A stretch of 64,000 nucleotides of DNA from Ulva prolifera (GCA_023078555.1 CM041202.1:2910022-2974021), one strand, 5' to 3'; shown: positions 33,701 through 45,133, numbered from the stretch's first letter. Program-made: numbers and translations. The notes: generated by a model not told the origin, from the sequence alone.

Positions 33701-35208
33701 CGCAGCGCGAGGTCGTCGCTCATCGACTGCAATGCATGGTGTGTCCACAGGCGTGAGGCGGCGCCGGGGCGCCACGCCTCGCCCGTCCACACATCGTCAC
33801 CGTCCTCCTCTACAGCACAGTTGAAAACAAGATGGGTACCTCATACTCTTATGCAGAATGATGCATGCGTTTGGGGTCTAATGCAAGAGCGCTTCATCAT
33901 TTCTGCGTGTTCAGGGATTGGTTGTGGCGGGTACAGCCTCAGATGTCAAACACCAGCACCGCCAGCCACAGCACGCGGTGAAACCGATGTCAAACAGTCA
34001 AACAATGCACAAACGACCAAAACAGTCGTCGCAGGCCCTGGCACCAGTTTGTGCGCATCGGCGTGCTCCGCCGGCTGTCAGCAACACCGATTGGCCGCCC
34101 CGGCGTGAGTGCATGGCTGCCCAGCACGCAGCACACCTGGGGAGTGCACGTAGACACAGAGCACCTTCCCGCCGCCCGCCTGCGCGAGCTTCACGGCGCG
34201 GCACAGCGCGGGGTTGTCATGCAGCCGGAAGTCCTGCCGTATCCAGTACACCACCGACGGCCGCTCTGACGCGGGGCCCACCCCTGTGGCGCCTGGGGTG
34301 GTGCCGTCTTCCAGGAGCGACAGTGCCGGGGTGCCCCCGCCGGCCTCAGCGCCCGCCGCATGCCGGCCACGTTTCCGCTTTGCGCCCCGGCCAGAGCCCT
34401 CTGTGTTCTGAGCATCGACTCCCCAGAGCTCGGAGCTGAAGCCGAGGTCCTGGAGAGCCTCCTCTGGGTTGTCTTGTGCTTGTGCGGGTTGGCGCGGCTT
34501 GTTGGGGAGCTCTTCTGGAGGATCGCTGCTCGCAGGCCCGAGAGGATTGGCTATGGGTTCAGGAGCACCGTGTATGGATTGTTCGGCGGGAGGGATCTGG
34601 GCTGCAGTCTCGGTGGATATGGTGCTGCTTAGGTGCCTTGTAGCGCTGTCGTTGTGTGAGGTTGACATGCTGGCCAGGCTTGACTTGGGTTGTGAAGCTT
34701 CTGTTGACTGCGTTCTGCTGGCGTCAGGAACGCCTGTGTTGTGATCTTTGATGCCTACCTCTGGCACAGCAGCGACTTCTGTGATGGCAGGCTCTGCGTC
34801 TGCGACGATGGCGTCAAAGCCTGCCACGCTGATGAGCTCTGACCGCAGGCTCTGGTCTGGTGAAAGCTCGGCCAGGTCAAGGAAGAGCAGGAGGCTGTCG
34901 TCCGACTGCCCGTACAGCGACACGAACTCTTGGTATAGATCTAATGGACTTCCCTCGCCGTTGCGAAGGAGGGCTGCTGCCTGGGCGCGGAATTGGGTGT
35001 ATGCTTCACTCGATGGAGCAGCTGCTTGCAACCGGCTGGCAAGGCCCTCGTTCGCGGACTCGGGACGCCACTGCTCCTTGCGAGGCTCTGAACTATCGGC
35101 TCCGTATGCTCTTGTCACAGTGCGTGACACGTGGCGAGAGCCTTTCGCCTGGACACGGTGACACTGGTCACTGGCGACAATGCAGGAGACCGATGCAGTA
35201 TCTTTCAC
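30758..35208 (-). CDS. Photolyase/cryptochrome family protein with long N-terminal extension
   Basis: Minus-strand exons 35208-34137, 33809-33529, 33051-32753, 32396-31764 and 31250-30758 join in frame to about 925 residues; the 5' end is unresolved because exon 1 has no early ATG and a further upstream exon is likely. From about residue 317 the antenna-binding Rossmann domain starts (VVYWIRQDFRLHDNPAL). The FAD domain shows RLSPYLHFGQISPRTV, WQAGETGFPLVDAGMREL, GYMHQNVRMV and NSMMWQNAGKSGLDQWNFS, then RRWVPEVKALPTKHIHAPWE. The C-terminal tail is RGRGRGG-rich and basic. The family uses flavin to repair UV lesions or sense blue light; which one applies here cannot be told. The first about 310 residues are mostly low complexity except a helical block near FRAQAAALLRNGEG...LYQEFVSLYG, which resembles the LFG-type motif of ZNF598-like proteins (inference). 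Confidence 0.88.
31479..31499 (-). repeat. Poly-C run (sense strand) in photolyase intron 4
   Basis: Twenty-one consecutive G on the plus strand, which is C on the sense strand of the photolyase gene, about 230 bases before the acceptor at 31251. Confidence 0.9.
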
Positions 35209-36042
35209 GCAGATCAGATGAAGCGAAAAGGCAAGTCACGGCAGAATCAATCGTCGTAGACGACACATAAGACGCGAAATGCTTCACGCCCCGACTGCGC
35301 AGGGCGGGTGGCAATCAAGTCCTGCTCTCCCGGAGACCACATGTCCGTCGATCGCAGTGCTGATGGACAGGTATTCCGCACCCCATTCAGGGCGATACCG
35401 CGGCAGCACACCGCTGATCCATTCATATGAGTACATGCTCAACACACCTCGGTGTAGCGTGCGTACAAGTGTGACTTGCGGGCCACGCAGGCTGGGCCAG
35501 GAGGGGAAGCACGGAGGAGCAGCGATCGAATTGTCGCAGTCATCACTTGTGCATATTCCTACCTCATTTCTAGGGCTGCTAGCTGGATATCTGTGTACTC
35601 TGTCATAGGAATGGCCAACACGAGAGCTTTCGTTGGCACCAACAGCCTGACACTGTGATAGATACTGACAACGTGGACCGGTGTGACAAATCAGCGGTCC
35701 CGGCAGATGTCAATTCCTAATTCCCACTGAATGATCTTTGCCTTCACGCTCCCGTGAAGGGGAGCTTTCAGGGCTGCACGACGTTCGCTGCACGTCAGCG
35801 CGCGCATGCCCCTGTGGCACGGTGTCTCATGCACACGCGCGTGTTGTCCCGCGTCGCAGCAATTTTGGTTTATCACAGGTCGGCATCAGGCGCTGCTGCA
35901 GCAGTGCAGGCTGAATATAGGCCATGGCTGAAAATTATAAATTGAATATAGACTGTGCTTACGTCTGATACACGCCTGGTCTGTGCGCAGGAGCTGTTGT
36001 CGATACACATCGTTTTCTGTGTACCATCATCACGATATCACG
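35209..36042. other. Divergent intergenic region upstream of the photolyase gene
   Basis: This should contain the missing 5' exon or UTR of the photolyase gene and the promoter of the small plus-strand gene. A minus-strand frame beginning MWSPGEQDLIATRP at about 35348 could be that first exon, but no convincing donor was found. TATAAATT occurs near 35936. Confidence 0.35.
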
Positions 36043-36360
36043 ATGAGCCGGATGTCCTATGAAAAATTCCATGGCAATGCTGGAACCCACACAGTGGCGC
36101 TGCTGGTCGGCGTAGCAGTCGGCTGGGGGACATGCCACTGGTATGCACAGGTGTGTTCGACTTCCTGTCTCCTTCGGCTGATCTCCTTCACTCTTTTGCA
36201 GAAATCCTCGCCGAATATATTTTATTAGAGAATCTCTTGCTCGGCCGCATTAAGGCTGTTCCGAGAGCGCTTGCCGCGATGCGCACTGATCAGACCGTTT
36301 GGTTGTTCGCAGGCCCGTAAGAAGGTGCTTTCGTGGTTGAAGAAGGAACTGGATGAATGA
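36043..36360 (+). CDS. Possible 51-residue single-pass membrane protein
   Basis: Exon 36043-36150 (36 codons) has a short N-terminal segment MSRMSYEKFHGNAGTH followed by one hydrophobic helix, TVALLVGVAVGWGTCHWYAQ. The donor after CAG is GTGTGT in phase 0. The acceptor GTTCGCAG leads to 36313-36360, encoding ARKKVLSWLKKELDE and a stop, a basic amphipathic tail. A nearer acceptor (CTCTTTTGCAG at about 36201) would instead end the protein with KSSPNIFY. The layout resembles small subunits of mitochondrial inner-membrane complexes, but I recognise no specific family. Confidence 0.4.
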
Positions 36361-36676
36361 AAACAAGTAGTGACGTTAATTCGTGTAGCGGTGTTCCATT
36401 GATGTCGCATGACCATGCTACAGCCGACGGCAGCAGACACGAGAGCATGTTCGAAACGGAGAAATAATGGCGTAAACGAGCTTGGACACCTGCAATTGTT
36501 GCTATTGATATTCGATATGACTGCCATGATTTTGATGTAACTTTTGAGGGGCTGGTTGGGCCGACTCGCCGCTGCCAGCGTTTCTCACCGCATGGCGTGG
36601 TGAGTCGCTGTGGAGCTCGATACTGCTGTTTCCTGTACCACCACACCCGCTATACCTTGCTCAATATATCAATAAC

Positions 36677-36928
36677 TCACAGTGCAATTCTCTCAGGAGT
36701 CTCGGCGTTCAGTAACATGTCTGCAAATTCGACCCCAGCCATAGCCAGCCGTCGTGTGCCATCCCCTGCTGAATCCAACACAATGATCTGCACGGAGGAG
36801 TAACTGCGAGGCGCCTCTATCCTCATCGCTAGCTCGCCAAGTGTCGAGGCTATGCTTTCAAACGCGACGAGCACTGCGCTGCAGCATCCTGCTGTTCTGC
36901 GCCTGCCCTTGCTGATGCTGACTGGCAT
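36677..36928 (-). CDS. Hypothetical 83-residue protein or exon
   Basis: The frame from the ATG at 36928 begins MPVSISKGRRR and continues with protein-like composition (STLGELAMRIEAPRS, VQIIVLDSAGDGTRR, LAMAGVEFADMLL). An in-frame stop lies just upstream, so it is either a complete small gene or an exon entered by splicing. No family is recognised. Codon third positions are moderately GC-rich, as in the DXR and L11 exons. Confidence 0.3.
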   Translation of the reverse strand: MPVSISKGRRRTAGCCSAVLVAFESIASTLGELAMRIEAPRSYSSVQIIVLDSAGDGTRRLAMAGVEFADMLLNAETPERIAL

Positions 36929-37241
36929 GACACCCAACTCAAAATCGATGACGTGTTGACACCATTAGACTTACACCAGTTGAATCAACACCAACTATCC
37001 TTCTCAAGCACGAGCAGAGGTCGAGATCTGCATATTTCACGCGAAGCACGCTTAGCCTCTCTTCAGGTGGTACAGCACTTCGGCATGCATGTTGCTTACA
37101 CACACGTTATAATGGACACGACCAGCCTCACTGGGCAACACCACTGCGGACTCTGATAGACCGTGAAGGCTGACAATTCCTTGTGAAGCCATGCGTACAT
37201 ACATGACCCCATCACACATCCACACACCGATCGAGAGCAGA

Positions 37242-37505
37242 TCAAATCACGCACTTCCGCAACAGCCCCTGGCCTCCCCCCTCCTCCAGCACCTGGCACC
37301 CCAGCCATGAAGCAGCCGGCATCAATGGCGACAGCATGGGGACCGGAGTACCTTCCAGCCCCAGTGCGCTCCGCAGCCGCACATGCAATACCAGCCCACC
37401 GTACACCCGCGCGTGCGCAGCAGCCGGTCCCGTGCGGAACATGGACATAACTGGCGAGCCGTGCGTGGGCCGCTGGTAGATACCCAGGGACATCGCTACC
37501 ACCAT
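37242..37505 (-). CDS. Possible exon, unknown protein
   Basis: The minus-strand frame contains VVAMSLGIYQRPTHGSPVM, ARVYGGLVLHVRLRSALGL and GTPVPMLSPLMPAASWLG with GC-rich third positions. An alternative minus-strand frame is also open here, so coding status is doubtful. No homologous family is known to me. Confidence 0.2.
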   Translation of the reverse strand: MVVAMSLGIYQRPTHGSPVMSMFRTGPAAAHARVYGGLVLHVRLRSALGLEGTPVPMLSPLMPAASWLGCQVLEEGGGQGLLRKCVI

Positions 37506-37657
37506 GAGAGAGGCCTGATAGGTACGGGGCAGAACCTCTCGGCAGCTCGTAGCGCCTCGCGCCTGTGGGCATCATGTATGCTGCACTCAGCCAAGGGAGC
37601 AGATATGTTAGGCAAGAGCGGCGCAGGGACGCTGCGGGTGGTAACGTGGACGCCGGC

Positions 37658-37683
37658 GGGGGGGGGGGGGGGGGGGGGGGGGG
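37658..37683 (-). repeat. Poly-G/poly-C run
   Basis: Twenty-six consecutive G on the plus strand in a stretch without a recognised gene. Runs of this length are prone to sequencing and assembly error. Confidence 0.9.
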
Positions 37684-38125
37684 TTGTTGTCGCAGACTGT
37701 GCCGATGCTTATGGGCGGGGAACCTTGTGCGCGGCCAAGGGTGCCGTATGCGACGCCTTGGGGGCTGCTGGCGACGGCGCAGACGCGGCGCCGCTGTGGG
37801 GCGGCTCGTAGTGGAACGCGCGGCGATCATCACACACCCCTGTGCTGTTGCAGCTGTCTGGGTGCCCCGCTTGGCACGCGGGGGACTAACGCATGCATGC
37901 GTGCATGCGTGGGCCAGCTGTCAACCTCGAGCCGCGCTCCCCAGGCGGCCCGACAGAGCTGCATGCGTCTGTCTGCAGCGCATGCGGATGCCTTGACGGC
38001 GCTGCTCCAGAGTCGCGGGCGGCTGCCGAGTCCTCTCGACAGCGGGGCAAGCAGTGCGTATCATGAGGGCTCCGTCCGAGCTCTGACCCGGCACACGCAC
38101 ACACACTCCCCAGGCGCGGGAGCAG

Positions 38126-40851
38126 CTACGATCGGTGCCACGCCTCAAAATCCCCGGCCTTCACCCTGGCGGCGAACCAGCGCTCGTTATCGTCCCGCGC
38201 TTGCGCCACCGTCTCCTGCACAGGCACCCAGCTCAGCGCACACAGCACGGAGCATGCACGCCACACAGCATGCAGGCACACGCGGCGAGCGGGTGCGCAC
38301 CTCGTCGAGCCGCGGGGGGAGCGCCTGCAGGAGCCAGTCGGCGAGCAGGCGGGCCGTCCAGGCGCGGATGGTCACGTCGGGCTGCGTGCCCGTGCCGCAG
38401 AGGAGGTCGTAGCCGGCCTGCCAGTGCGCGGGGGCGTGCCAGAACTGCGCGTGGCCGGCCTGGGGGATGTGGACGGCCTGCGTCAGCGGCGGGGCGGCGC
38501 TCGGGATGAAGTTGTTGGCGCCGAGGCGCTGCGGGGCGCACCAGCGGCTGCCCCTGCCGACTGCACCACATGTAGAAATCTATGTCACTCTGATTGTTGA
38601 TTTTGTAAGTGTTGTTCAACTGCTCAGTTGCTTCAGCACATACAAGAGCGCGCGCGGGGGCGGGGGGGGGGGGCACAAGAAGAGCCGACCATCCTCATTA
38701 AGTGAAATGCATACACTAACAAAAATTGAGTACATGCCTACAGACGCGGAAAGTGCGAAGTGTGTGAGTCACTGGGGTCTCCCTCCTGGACTGCCTAAAC
38801 GATGAAGCATAGGTGAAGGGACTGTGAAACAGGCAGAAACCGCCAGAGGCGGCAGAGCCTGCTCACCCAGGCACAGGAGACTAGGCAGGCAGCACGCGCT
38901 GCTGTGGCCGCCACGCATCTCTGCGCGTGCTTGGGCCGCACTGCCATGCTGTGCGAACTGTATCACCACATGAAACACAAACATGACCGAGGGGAAAAAT
39001 CCCCTGAGAGCTCTTTACGGCGGTGGGATAACCACGCGAGTCAGGCGCGGAGGGTGTGACGACAGCCCGGCTGAAACCGCCCGCAATCGCCACAGCCAGT
39101 AGATGCACAACCTCACAAATGCTCGGCGCAGTACTTGCAGAGGGGACGCAGCCCAGCCAAAGTAGAAATGAAGGGGGGGTGGGGGGTCACCTATGGCGTA
39201 GAAGGGCTGCTGTGGGTTGATGAGCGGCACCGTGGCCGGCTGCTTCGCCACCGGGTCGACCAGCAGCACCGCCAGCACCCGCAGCTGCCGCTCCTCGCAG
39301 CCCCCGGCACACGCAGTGTCCAGGTGCGCAGCCGGAGTGCCGTTGGGGAATTCCTTGGGCAGCGGCGCGGCCAGGCCGTGCGCGGGGAAGCGTGCGGCGG
39401 TGCGCGCCGCGACCTCGGCGCCGCGGCTGTGCCCTCCGACGACGATGTCGGTCCATTCGATGCGCTCGGCGGCGGCGGGGTCGGCCGCGGCGGCCTGCTG
39501 GCGCGCCCAGCTGAGGACGTGCGGGAGGGCGTGAGCCTGCAACATAGAAACGGACTATTGATGTGGAAGGGGGGCTCAGCAGCAGCTCGTTGGTGATGCT
39601 ACAGAGCTGCCGCACTGACCCAGACGCCAGGATGGGTGCGGTGTAGCTTGGGCTACGTGCCGGGATGTAGCCATGACAGCAATGCCGAACATTGTTGTGC
39701 CACACCAGCCTAGTGTATTCCGAAGCTTGTTACGGTGTCGAGAGTCGAGCTACGCAGTTGCCGGAGTTGCAGTGCCCCGGTATTATGCCTGAGTGTGGAA
39801 GTGCCGAACCACAAAGGCATTGGCTTCTTCGCCGGTAGGAACTGATCAAGGCTCGCTATAGCGTGCTGCTATGAGCTCAAGCATCGTACATGACCTCGGG
39901 GCATGGTAGTGCACCAGAGCAGACTACAAGGCTGCTGTAAAGTTGATCAGGTCGACTCGGTAAATGGCCTGTGTGCACCTCGTGGTGTGCAGAACGGACT
40001 GACGTCGCTGACTGAGCACGCAGTACGATCACAAATTACAAATGCGAGGCTAAAGTTAATGAAGGCTGGAGAATGGGGGACTGCACCTCGTCCATGATGT
40101 CCTGGAGCTGCGGGCAAGGTCCTCCGAAGGGCACATGGAAGCAGTCCAGGTCATACTGGAGCACAGCCCAGCCCGTCGACGCTAGAGCAGTAGCATAGTC
40201 CCTGTAGTATTCCTTGCGGCCCTGTGTAAGTGCATGCGTTGTCAGTCGTGGCGCGTAGCTGTGATGTTGTGAGGCTTGGGCCAGGTCAATAGCGCGCTAT
40301 GCCTAGGCGAGTCTAAGCTCTGACTGTCGCCAGTTGACGACGTCACACGTAGCAACATCTAGCTGTATGGTCATGTGGATCACTTTGCGGTCACCTCGTC
40401 GTGGCACCGTGGTACAGTTGGCAGTAAACATCATCCGAGCATGTTGACACTTTAACGTTCCCGGCTACGTCAGCGAACGCCTTACGCACGCATTCAGGCA
40501 GGAACAGCCCCGAAAAGGTCTAACATGGCAATTCATAGCGAATTCGAGCCCGTAGAGGGCGCTTAGAAAGCAGACGCAGCGCACCGAGAAGCCGCTGTGA
40601 AACAGTACTAGCCCGAAGCGATCGGAGGTGCTGCATCCAGGTACAGTGAGCTGACCAGATGAGATCTTTATGTTCCCTACGGCTGTCCCAGGAAGGCCCA
40701 CTGTGACTATTGAAGAACTCGGGCCAGCATTGTCTTGCACACGATGGGGATCGCTGTCTACAGCTGTGCCGCAACGTGCAGCCATGGTCTTGCGCAACAG
40801 CGGAGTCAAACAGCAGGCAGCTAGCAAAAGTGTCACACGTTGCATCCACAT
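38126..40851 (-). CDS. Chlorophyllase-like alpha/beta hydrolase, probably secreted
   Basis: Minus-strand exons 40851-40585, 40221-40087, 39536-39191, 38560-38301 and 38215-38126 join to 365 residues. The start MWMQRVTLLLAACCLTPLL looks like a signal peptide. Then FGLVLFHSGFS (oxyanion strand), GRKEYYRDYATALASTGWAV (the chlorophyllase-type segment), VVGGHSRGAEVAARTAARF (nucleophile elbow, Ser in GHSRGA; chlorophyllases have GHSRGG), VLLVDPVAK (candidate catalytic Asp) and VHIPQAGHAQF (candidate catalytic His). Chlorophyllases remove phytol from chlorophyll; related plant-type esterases act on other lipids, so the substrate is not certain. Phases 0, 0, 1 and 0 are consistent at all four junctions. 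Intron 3 contains several poly-C runs on the sense strand. The last exon (29 codons) was placed by acceptor and frame only. Confidence 0.8.
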
Positions 40852-42863
40852 GCTTTCTCGTATATCAGGGCACAGACACGGCGCGGCACCAGTGCACAGG
40901 CGTAATAAGTACTTTCCGTGGAAGGTCACAGGTCCGGTGTACCACCAGCACTTTGTGCGGATGCTGAGCGTGGACTGAACTGGAGAGCACAAGTTGTAGC
41001 GCAACACATGACTCGAGAAGTCGAAGTTGTGCACTTGTATACGTACCCGCACAAATCACATCGCATAGTGTCGCCAGTGCTCGGCCCAAGCTTGTCCTAC
41101 TCCCACGCGCTCAGGCCATGTGCACGCCGACACATCGAACATGGTACTCACCGTGTACGCGTGTGTATGGGTCCGCAGGATAGTAAACACGCATAGAATG
41201 GAGCGCTTCAACTGTCTAGATAGCGTATTACTTACAGGCGTAGTACAAGTGAGCTTCTGTATAATTTGTTTATATGAACTCTTGAGTCGGCGTACGTGAT
41301 GCACAAATGTGGACAGCCGCGCGCGGCCGCGCCTGATCCACTGGTGCGTGCACGTGATCAGCATCCGGAATGCCAGAAGCACTCCGCCCCATACAAACCT
41401 AATCCCGTCCTTAGACTCATTGATGTAGAGCCTCAAATTGGAAGATGTGCTGGTCTCCCGATTCGCACGTCCACAAGATTACAGTGGACCATCCTTTCCT
41501 GTGCTGCTGTCACTTCACTGAACACTGCATTGATGAACGCCTGCTTTGCCTGCACAAGATCCATATGGACACAGAGCTCATAGTGTGGCTCTCCACTGGA
41601 TTGCAGCCATGTCACTGTTTTGCGGCAATTTGCCAGATAGTTCGACTCCAGTTGTGGCTGTGGTGTTTGCATTCACCTGTGCCCAGCCCACCTGAGCCAA
41701 CAGAGTCCTGCATTCTGATCTCGTGCACAACAAGAAGAGGCAGCCACCTCGCAGCCCAGGTCAGCCTCGCGGAGAACACGGAAGCATCACTAGTCTGCTG
41801 TGGTGATCTACCATGCAACGGTGCGCCGCCGACGCCGGAATGCTCCAGGCAAGACCTCCGATCAGTTGGGCAGATTACATTTGCAGGGTGGCAACAACAC
41901 ACCACAATGCCCGGTCCGAGCGGACAGCCGTTCATTGAGGGCATGCACTGGGTTTTGACCCTGACTGCGCGCGGCGCGCGGTGACCACGGTGGACAATTC
42001 CGTGACAGCTTCATACCGCCATCGGGCCAATCTGGAGGATTAATTACACGGCAGTCAGTGCGGGTGCCATGGTTTCACAGACTGCAGCCAGAACTCTAAT
42101 GGAACGGGCGAGTAAATTGTACATGTACATTCGCATTGTTCTCCGACACGAAAACGCAAATTCGCAACCCAAGGCTGACAGCCACGCCGCGTCCCCCTCG
42201 ACTCCGACGGAGCGCAGAGGGGCATGCATGCAGCGTGTTTCGCCACATGCATTGCACGGGCTGCCTCGGGCATGCATCTGGTCCCTCCCTAAATAACCAC
42301 AAGTGGACTCTTTGGTATCCCGCCGCTATTGCTGCTGCCGCCTGCACCAGCGTGCTGGAAACCCCACGGCATGTCCAGCGGCTGCCCACGTCGTTTGCCC
42401 CTCACAGCATGTCACACCAAGCAAACTCAAAGTCAAGCCACGCTGCCGTACAACAACCTCTGAAGTGTACGGCACGGCTGGCACGAAAGAAGAGAAATAC
42501 AGCACCGGGAATATGCCGTGCACTGTACACCGGCTTCCCGACCACCACCGGACAGCCGGAGACCCTTGCCGGAGCGCCCGTCAGCCTGACGCCGCTGCAG
42601 ATGTTCTGCCTGCCCTCCTGGCGTCTGAAGCCGAGGTTCTCAACAACTCCTCCTCAGCGCGCGCGGGCGTGGCAGCGGTTGACAGACCTCCTTCCCCTAC
42701 CCCACGCTCTGCCTATCACATAACCCTGCCCATAGCCGGGACTTCCATAGCCACTGCGCCACCGCCGCAACAGACGCGCTACAGAGGCTCCACATGCATG
42801 CATACGCTCGCGCTCCGACCGTCGGAGGCGCCTGGCCTGCCGCCATTATTCCCCGGCGGACGG
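40852..42863. other. Intergenic region between hydrolase and TPR gene A
   Basis: Upstream of the hydrolase and downstream of TPR gene A, both on the minus strand. No exon, RNA gene or clear repeat was recognised; frames on both strands are short and atypical in composition. Confidence 0.4.
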
Positions 42864-45133
42864 TCACGCCGCGCGGCCCTCCAGCTTCCCCAGCGCGCAG
42901 CGCGCGACCTTGTTCTGCGGCTGCAGCTCCAGGCACAGCCGCAGCAGCATCTGCGCGTCGTCCCGGCGCCCGAGCGCGCGGCACGCTGCGGCCTTGCGGT
43001 ACAGCGCCGCGGTGTTCTGGGGCTGCTGGGAGAGGACCTCCTCGCAGTCGGCGAGCGCGGCCGCGGGCTGGCGCATCATGAGGAATGCGAGCGCGCGGTG
43101 GCTGAGGGCGGAGAGGCGGAGCGGCGCCTCCTGGGGGCCCGCGGCGGCGGCGCACCGCCCGAAGAGGTCCGCCGCCGCCGCGTGGTTGTGCGCTCTGAAA
43201 GCCGCGTCCGCCTGATCCTACGCACAGGGCATGGCATGAATGTATGACGGCTGCAGGTGTGTGTTGGGGGGGGGGGGGGGGGGGGGGGGGGGTCTCGTGA
43301 GTGTGTGAACCCACAGCGGCACTTGCGAAGCAGAGCCGTGTAGGTTTGCACCTGTTCTGGGAGATTGCTCATGCACCACCACCATGCTCGTCGACATAGT
43401 CTGTGCTGATCGACGTGTCTCTGGGCCGGCTGACACATGCACACATAGCTGTGTGGGCGTGAGGAGGAGGGGGGGGCACCTGCAGTTCTTCAGCTGCGGA
43501 GGGCTGGCGCTCCTGAGCCGCCTCCTTCTCGGCGCAGTAGGCGCGGATGCGTGCGAGGATCGTCTGCGCAGGCTCCCGCAGCCGGCCGATGCGCTGCTGC
43601 GCCGCCATCGCCACCCACGGTGCCGAGGCGTCGACCTCGCAGGCGTGGAAGTCGAGGCGCTCAAACGTGTCGTCGTCGTCAAACAGCCGCGCCACAAACG
43701 CATCCCCGCGCACCTGCACCACCGCCGCCATGTTGGTGTGCGCGTAGAGCTACGCCAGGGACATGAGGGCATGTGGGTCAGGGCGACGCGGATTCCGCAC
43801 ACAAGGGGCAAGGGGGGAATCTGTCGGTATGGCATGCGGACACTGAGTGCATCCGGGGCTGATCCCGGGAACTGGGAAGGGGGTAGTTGGGCGGGGCATG
43901 AGCATCGGTGTCAGAGACCACCGGCATGGTGCAGCCGTGCAGCAGGCGGTGTGCAGTAGACAGGGCATCAGCGCACCTGCTGCTGCTTGTGGCCACACAG
44001 GCGGCAGAGCTCCGTTGCCCGGGAGTTTTCAGGTAGGTTTTTGGCTGGGCTGCCGTCGACGTACAGGTTGACCCCAATGTAGTCGTTGGCACGAGTATTG
44101 GCCAGTAAAGTGATGGACCTGACGAGCGTCATCGGACCTGCACAAGCAGGTGTCGTGACTAAAGCGTCGTGTGTCTGGGCGAATCTCTCGGGTCCCAGAG
44201 CTGCGTTCAATGGAGTGCGAGCTGAATGCGGCTGCACGGGCGCGCGGTCCGCAAGGTGCTCATCCAAATGGGCGTTACGGAGGCGCTGCCCTGCACGGGT
44301 GTTTTTGGGCCTTGATTACTGCAATGCGCAATTCATATCTATGGTCTGTCATGAGCGAAGGCGCTGCTGGACCGCACGCGACTTGCACATTGGAGCTGTG
44401 TGTGGTCGCCTTCGCGCAGCATCGAAACAGTTCGGACAACCAGGGCGCTCACAATATCGAGTTGCGGAGGCCACGACCGTCATACAGTGATGACAGCATC
44501 GATCGGTTTCAATTTATTCGTGACATGTATTCGCGACGTAGACCTCGCGATAAGATGTGTTGGACGCCAGCAGAATGAGCTACCTCATGCGAACTGCAGC
44601 CTGCCAGCACTTCGGACCTTTGGTCCACACGAATACGATGCACTTAAATGATCTGATTGCCTGAGAGCTTTGACGGGTCAGCTGGCGTGAGCTGCTGCTG
44701 GTTCCTGGGGCCTTAGTGACGCGAATCGAGCGCGCGCCAGCCAAGCTGAGCAGCCACGCACGAAACAACTGGACTGAAACATACCCTTGTTCTCTGATGA
44801 TAGGCTGCCGCATGTGCTCTGAGCATTGCTGTACGTGCCGGCAGCGGTTCGCGCTGACAGCTTCGTTGCAGCTGCGTGCAGGCGATTTCTGAGCTCGTCG
44901 AGCAAACACTCGATTTCCTTCCCCGGAGAGAACTGAAGACGCTGTTCACTGATAGCTTGACCCCTGCACTTGCATAAATCAGCGTTTCGTTGCTGCAAGA
45001 TATCCCGGAAACAGTCGGCGCGCCTTCGAGACGAATTGCTGAGCGCCCCCGGCAGAGCGAGGATGCGCAACCACTGAGTTGAGGACGAAGCGCACGTTTC
45101 ACACGGGATATGCACGAACGTAAAGGATCCCAT
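42864..45133 (-). CDS. TPR protein with novel N-terminal domain, tandem copy A
   Basis: Minus-strand exons 45133-45096, 44963-44785, 44137-43977, 43713-43480 and 43217-42864 join to 321 residues. In order: FTFVHIPCET; FSPGKEIECLLDELRNRL; LVRSITLLANTRANDYIGVN with a Cys pair LCRLCGHK; VRGDAFVARLFDDDDTFERLDF; and a C-terminal TPR array (DQADAAFRAHNHAAAADLF, ALADCEEVLSQQPQNTAALY, MLLRLCLELQPQNKVA). TPR arrays bind partner proteins, often Hsp70/Hsp90 tails; the N-terminal region matches no family I can name. Exon number, phases and several exon lengths equal those of copy B. Its linker (SARTAAGTYSNAQSTCGS) is diverged, so copy A may evolve faster. Intron 4 contains 27 consecutive C on the sense strand. 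Confidence 0.75.
43266..43292 (-). repeat. 27-base poly-C run (sense strand) in intron 4 of copy A
   Basis: Twenty-seven consecutive G on the plus strand, about 50 bases before the exon 5 acceptor in sense orientation, where a polypyrimidine tract would normally lie. Confidence 0.9.

Larger units (their letters stand above)
36361..38125. other. Intergenic region with two unproven minus-strand frames
   Basis: Contains the frames at 36677-36928 and 37242-37505 (separate entries) and a 26-base poly-G run at 37658-37683. If the run follows the pattern of sense-strand poly-C seen in introns, a minus-strand transcript would be expected here. Nothing was recognised by family. Confidence 0.35.
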
